From: Candidatus Paraburkholderia kirkii
Lineage (GTDB): Bacteria > Pseudomonadota > Gammaproteobacteria > Burkholderiales > Burkholderiaceae
Length of the DNA: 64,000 bases
Assembly: GCA_001189345.1 (NCBI GenBank)
Contig: LFKV01000048.1
Span: 62,001 to 126,000 of the forward strand
Direction of reading: 5' to 3'
The position numbers and the translations under genes were made by a program. Of the stretch, positions 61,901-64,000 are shown in pieces. A model generated the notes under the pieces. It did no database searches and was not told the DNA's origin. It saw only the letters and a list, made by a program, of their open reading frames with translations. Position 1 is the stretch's first letter. Each line of letters opens with the position of its first letter.

Positions 61901-63103
61901 GGCGCGAGCGGCACGCTGCGGGCAACCGGCAAGGTGCGGCTCGACCAGGAGCAGCCCGATCTGACGGCGAGCATCATCGCGGACAAGCTGGAGCTGTTCG
62001 CGTCGCCCGACCGCGAGCTGATGCTCTCGGGCAGCGCGAGCATCGCGAACGCGGGCCTGCAGGGCGGCATGGCGATCAACGGCAAGTTCGCGGTCGATCA
62101 CGCGCTCATCGATCTGCCGGAATCCTCCGCGCCCTCGCTCGGCGACGACGTCATGATCGAGCGCCCCGACGGCACGATCAAGGGCGACAACCAGCAGATC
62201 ATGGCCGCGACCGGGAAGCCGGTCGGGCCGTTCACGCCGCGCGCGAACATCGACATCGATCTCGGGCAGCGTTTCCGCTTCAAGAGCGCGGGCGCGGATC
62301 TCGGCCTCGCGGGCACCATCACGGCGACGAGCGCGCCGAACATGCCGCTGCGCGCGGTCGGCAACGTGCGCGTGACGCCGGGTTCGACCTACACGGCGTT
62401 CGGCCGCAAGCTCAATATCGAGAACGGCTTCTTCACTTTCAACGGGCCGGTGGCGAATCCGGGCATCAACATTCTCGCGATGCGCCGCAATCAGGAAATC
62501 GAGGCGGGCGTGCAGGTCACGGGCACGGTGCAGGCGCCGGTCGCGAAGTTGATCTCGGAGCCGAACGTGCCCGACAACGAAAAGCTCTCGTGGCTGCTTT
62601 TCGGCCACGGCACGGATCAGGGCAACAACATCGGCCAGCAGAGCGCGATGACGAGCGCGTTTGCGCTGCTCGGCAGCACGAGCGGCAAGCGCATCGCGCA
62701 GACCTTCGGGCTCGACGAGTTCACGATCGGCTCGAGCGAGGTCGGCCTGACCGATCCGCAAGTGGTGATGCTCTCGAAAGCGATCAACGAGCGGCTCGTG
62801 CTCGGCTACGAGCAGGGGCTGCAATCGGCGAGCAATGCGGTCAAGGCGACGCTGAACCTGTCGCGGTTCTGGGCCGTGACAGCGTATGGCGGCACGTATC
62901 AGGGCGTCGATCTTTCGTATACGCGGCGGTTCAATTCGTGGGCGAGGCTGTGGTCGTCGTCCACTTCGTCTTCTTCGTCCTCTTCGTCCTCTTCGTCCTC
63001 TTCGTCCTCTTCGTCCTCTTCGTCCTCTTCGGCCGCGTCGGCGTCGTTGTCGGCTTCGGACGCCTCGGCCGCTTCTTCGGCCGGCGCGGAATCGCCGGAT
63101 TAG
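58922..63103 (+). CDS. tamB: TamB inner-membrane-anchored translocation protein, with serine-repeat tail
   Basis: 1393-residue AsmA-like/DUF490 protein that bridges the periplasm to TamA. The N-terminus is cytoplasmic and charged, with one transmembrane helix (about residues 40-62, LVLVVVLIAALALGTVFYV). A long beta-taco body follows, then the DUF490 domain (from about 1000). The family C-terminus would be expected near VDLSYTRRFNSW; here the frame runs on for about 54 residues that are almost all serine, encoded by 9-bp repeats (TCTTCGTCC), then Ala/Ser/Asp. The tail is discussed in the findings. The rest is intact. Confidence 0.9.
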   Translation: MTDPTKQADAEAPPPGNAGGGDGAGKTPPRRSGWRRLLRWIGALVLVVVLIAALALGTVFYVLTTERGTRYAWEAATSILKGQLTGKFDGGAIATGVQLRDVHWKDARGTDIAVDSVSGRWALTRGPLRFTIDYLHVGTVDARIPPSNEPSKKTELPTDLRIPIQLAINDLSVEKLRLHQGTTTTEFARLLFNGRSDGRHHEATVQRLDTPFGAVTTSAKLDGGARPFPLSGDAGYSGKVSGEAVNVSAHLSGSLEDLVADVDASGMKLNGKAHVEALPFADVPLKSALVTDDHVNPQAFSPSAPEADLAVRAEVKPVEGAYPKAFVVSGPVSIVNAMPGSIDKKRLPLIDAHASVRLDAAEQSITDLDVRLLKNATVTGGGSLAGGKGKFDLKVARLDLNAIEPGLRATDFAGPIGIVLAGDTQTITADLDDPKAAIRAQARVKLDPKQTSLDEVKLTVGKGRVELNGAFRKDASSSYDLKTKLVDFNPLLLQQQLIAQKPALAKKGTAKKPAAPPRVIEARVNGTLAASGALAPTLTTKATFKLGDSMYDNLPLTGEGTVQVADTRLLPSKATLSVAGNNVDVNGSFGAPGDRLRFRVDAPALERLGFGIAGTVKANGDLTGSIAHPNVAANYQADGVVFGANRLGHAEGRADIRDGANGALVFTLKARDASAEGIEVANLDANLSGTRMHHTLDVTATGKVRGQPVNLALGANGKFTGTADGPHWDDTITKLSNKGTPSLNLESPLTVSYGPKRLVLGVTRLVAEGAVLNLKSFAMDHGRIQSVGTLTNLSVPHLLEVRQELTGAESPIRTDLVFDGDWDSSLGASATGHVQIKRRSGDVTINGTRGVAALGISDIAARVDFSGGNRLNASLHAQASRIGVIDANAHTPLVNRDGMLTVDDKAPLTGAVDANIPELRTTGGLLGANYLLGGKIALKLVIAGIVAKPNLSDSLTGDNLSATVVDQGVQLKNGVIRIALSENLVDFQRVEFHGASGTLRATGKVRLDQEQPDLTASIIADKLELFASPDRELMLSGSASIANAGLQGGMAINGKFAVDHALIDLPESSAPSLGDDVMIERPDGTIKGDNQQIMAATGKPVGPFTPRANIDIDLGQRFRFKSAGADLGLAGTITATSAPNMPLRAVGNVRVTPGSTYTAFGRKLNIENGFFTFNGPVANPGINILAMRRNQEIEAGVQVTGTVQAPVAKLISEPNVPDNEKLSWLLFGHGTDQGNNIGQQSAMTSAFALLGSTSGKRIAQTFGLDEFTIGSSEVGLTDPQVVMLSKAINERLVLGYEQGLQSASNAVKATLNLSRFWAVTAYGGTYQGVDLSYTRRFNSWARLWSSSTSSSSSSSSSSSSSSSSSSSSSSAASASLSASDASAASSAGAESPD
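62972..63034 (+). repeat. In-frame 9-bp tandem repeat (TCTTCGTCC) in the tamB 3' end
   Basis: Six perfect tandem copies of TCTTCGTCC (62972-63025) plus a degenerate seventh (TCTTCGGCC, 63026-63034). Each unit encodes three serines, and changes of copy number would keep the frame. Shorter TCGTCG-type repeats flank it on the left. Confidence 0.9.
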
Positions 63104-63125
63104 GGCGCGTCGCCACGCGACCGAA

Positions 63126-63168
63126 AAGCACAAAGGGCACGCGAATCGCTCGCGTGCCCTTTGTGCTT
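63126..63168. terminator. Long perfect hairpin between convergent tamB and metG
   Basis: A perfect 19-bp stem (63126-63144 and 63150-63168) with a 5-nt loop. The arms begin AAGCACAAAGGGCACGCGA. It lies 22 nt after the tamB stop and 20-25 nt after the metG stop, so it probably acts as a terminator or mRNA end for both. The T-tract is short, so it could also be a processed or stabilising structure. Confidence 0.7.
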
Positions 63169-63192
63169 ATTGCGCTGTCGATGCGGCCTACT

Positions 63193-64000
63193 TCACGCGC
63201 ATTCCCGGTTTCGCGCCGCTATGCGGCTCCAGAACGTAGAGACCCGGCTCGGCCTTCTCGTCGGCCGCGGCACCATGCCCTCCGAGAGGCCGAACTTCAT
63301 CTTGCGCGGCGCGAGGTTCGCGACCATCACCGTCAGCTTGCCGATCAGGTCCTGCGGCTGATATGCCGACTTGATGCCCGAGAAGACGTTGCGCGTCTTT
63401 TCCTCGCCGATATCGAGCGTCAGTTGCAGCAGCTTGTCGGATCCTTCGACTGCCTTGCAGTCGACGATCTTCGCCACGCGCAGATCGACCTTCGCGAAGT
63501 CGTCGATGGAGATGACGTCCGGTTCGTCCTGCTTCGGCTTCGCCTCTTTCTTCGCGGTGGCCGCGGGCGCCGCCGCTTCCGCGCCCGGCTGCAGCGATTC
63601 GCGATTGGCCGCGAGCAGCACCTCGATCTGCTTCGGGTCGACGCGCGTGGTCAGGTGCTTATAGGCGTTGATCGGGCTGGCCGACGACAGCGGCTTCGCG
63701 GCATCGGCCCAGACGAGCGGCGCGATGCCGAGGAACGACTCCACCGACTCGACGAGCTTCGGTAGTACCGGCTTCAGCGCGAGCGACAACAGGCGGAACG
63801 CTTCCAGGCTCACGCTGCAGGTCTCGTGCAACGCAGCCGCGTTCGCCGGATCCTTCGCCTGCTCCCACGGCTTGGCGGTGTCGACGTAGCCGTTCACGAC
63901 GTCGGCGAGCTCCATCGTCGTGCGCAGGGCGCGGCCGTACTCGCGCGCTTCGTAGAAGCCGGCGATATGCGGAACGGTCGCGCGCAACTGCTCCAGCAGC
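63193..64000 (-). CDS. metG: Methionyl-tRNA synthetase, C-terminal part, with altered last residues (runs off window)
   Basis: Ligates methionine to tRNA. The visible part includes the end of the anticodon-binding domain ([20 protein letters not shown]) and the C-terminal tRNA-binding/dimerisation domain ([41 protein letters not shown]). After GLSEGMV the family end is about 30 residues that should read through [19 protein letters not shown] to stop at 63188-63190. That sequence is present but out of frame, because a small deletion lies near 63270. The current frame ends at 63193 in unrelated sequence. The damaged part is the dispensable dimerisation domain, so the enzyme is probably still active. 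Confidence 0.85.
   Translation of the reverse strand, partial: LLEQLRATVPHIAGFYEAREYGRALRTTMELADVVNGYVDTAKPWEQAKDPANAAALHETCSVSLEAFRLLSLALKPVLPKLVESVESFLGIAPLVWADAAKPLSSASPINAYKHLTTRVDPKQIEVLLAANRESLQPGAEAAAPAATAKKEAKPKQDEPDVISIDDFAKVDLRVAKIVDCKAVEGSDKLLQLTLDIGEEKTRNVFSGIKSAYQPQDLIGKLTVMVANLAPRKMKFGLSEGMVPRPTRRPSRVSTFWSRIAARNRECA

Noticed and set aside
62967-63034. Tandem repeats near 63 kb as a possible CRISPR array or regulatory repeat
   Set aside because: The units are 9 bp with no spacers, in frame within tamB; this is a coding microsatellite.
58850-63133. A 1427-codon open frame on the minus strand opposite tamB
   Set aside because: It is Arg/His/Asp/Glu-rich with no recognisable fold, and lies exactly antisense to a well-conserved gene. 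Long antisense frames are common at this GC and codon bias.

Overview
The window is about 65 % GC and almost completely coding. Its gene order is that of the main chromosome of a Burkholderiaceae bacterium (Burkholderia / Paraburkholderia / Caballeronia type). The signs are purN-rsmB next to ribF, nadA-nadC-nadB next to rpmGB, a cysI-DUF934-cysHDN-cobA operon beside cysB, zapB-zapA-6S RNA-EVE, and panD-panC-scpA-DUF3460 beside tamA-tamB. No plasmid, complete prophage, CRISPR array or secondary-metabolite cluster is visible. Apart from one insertion sequence, the content is ordinary core chromosome.

Layout. 1-4.2 kb: ribF (partial), purN, an rRNA m5C methyltransferase, and a broken MscS-like channel gene. 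4.4-10.3 kb: a fatty-acid desaturase, the NAD genes nadA-nadC-nadB, ribosomal L33 and L28, and radC. 10.5-17.5 kb: fkpB-ispH and a complete branched-chain amino-acid ABC importer (livJHMGF). 17.5-22 kb: an acetyltransferase, a broken class-III aminotransferase, an IS630 element, tRNA-Leu(CAA), and a broken second branched-chain-type binding protein. 22-29.4 kb: cysB and the sulfate-assimilation operon ending in the siroheme gene cobA. 29.4-38 kb: an orphan MazE-like antitoxin remnant, cbiX, lptG-lptF, pepA, holC, a DUF2486-like gene, cytochrome c, ilvD and a LysR regulator. 38-41.4 kb: lgt, a SIMPL protein, an EVE protein, 6S RNA, zapA and zapB. 41.7-53 kb: a cobalamin riboswitch followed by the B12 uptake and nucleotide-loop assembly cluster. 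53-64 kb: a thioesterase, an orphan ParA, panD-panC-scpA-DUF3460, tamA-tamB and metG (partial).

The most striking feature is the number of broken genes. Sixteen loci carry lesions: the MscS-like channel, nadA, nadB, radC, the aminotransferase, the IS transposase, the second binding protein, mazE, pepA, the DUF2486-like gene, cytochrome c, btuB, btuC, btuD, parA and the extreme 3' end of metG. The lesions include tandem duplications of 4, 5, 7 and 19 bp, apparent deletions of roughly 100 nt and several hundred nt, in-frame TAG codons and single-base losses. They fall in genes that are usually dispensable, or in a dispensable domain in the case of metG. Essential or central genes (ribF, rpmB, rpmG, ispH, lptF, lptG, lgt, ilvD, scpA, tamA) read through cleanly. 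Together with an IS element this looks like a genome in early reductive evolution, as in host-restricted symbionts related to Burkholderia. A poorly polished assembly could still explain part of the single-base events.

Functional reading. Sulfate reduction, branched-chain amino-acid import, pantothenate synthesis, LPS export and late cobalamin assembly look intact. De novo quinolinate synthesis (nadB, probably nadA) and outer- and inner-membrane B12 uptake (btuB, btuC, btuD) look lost.
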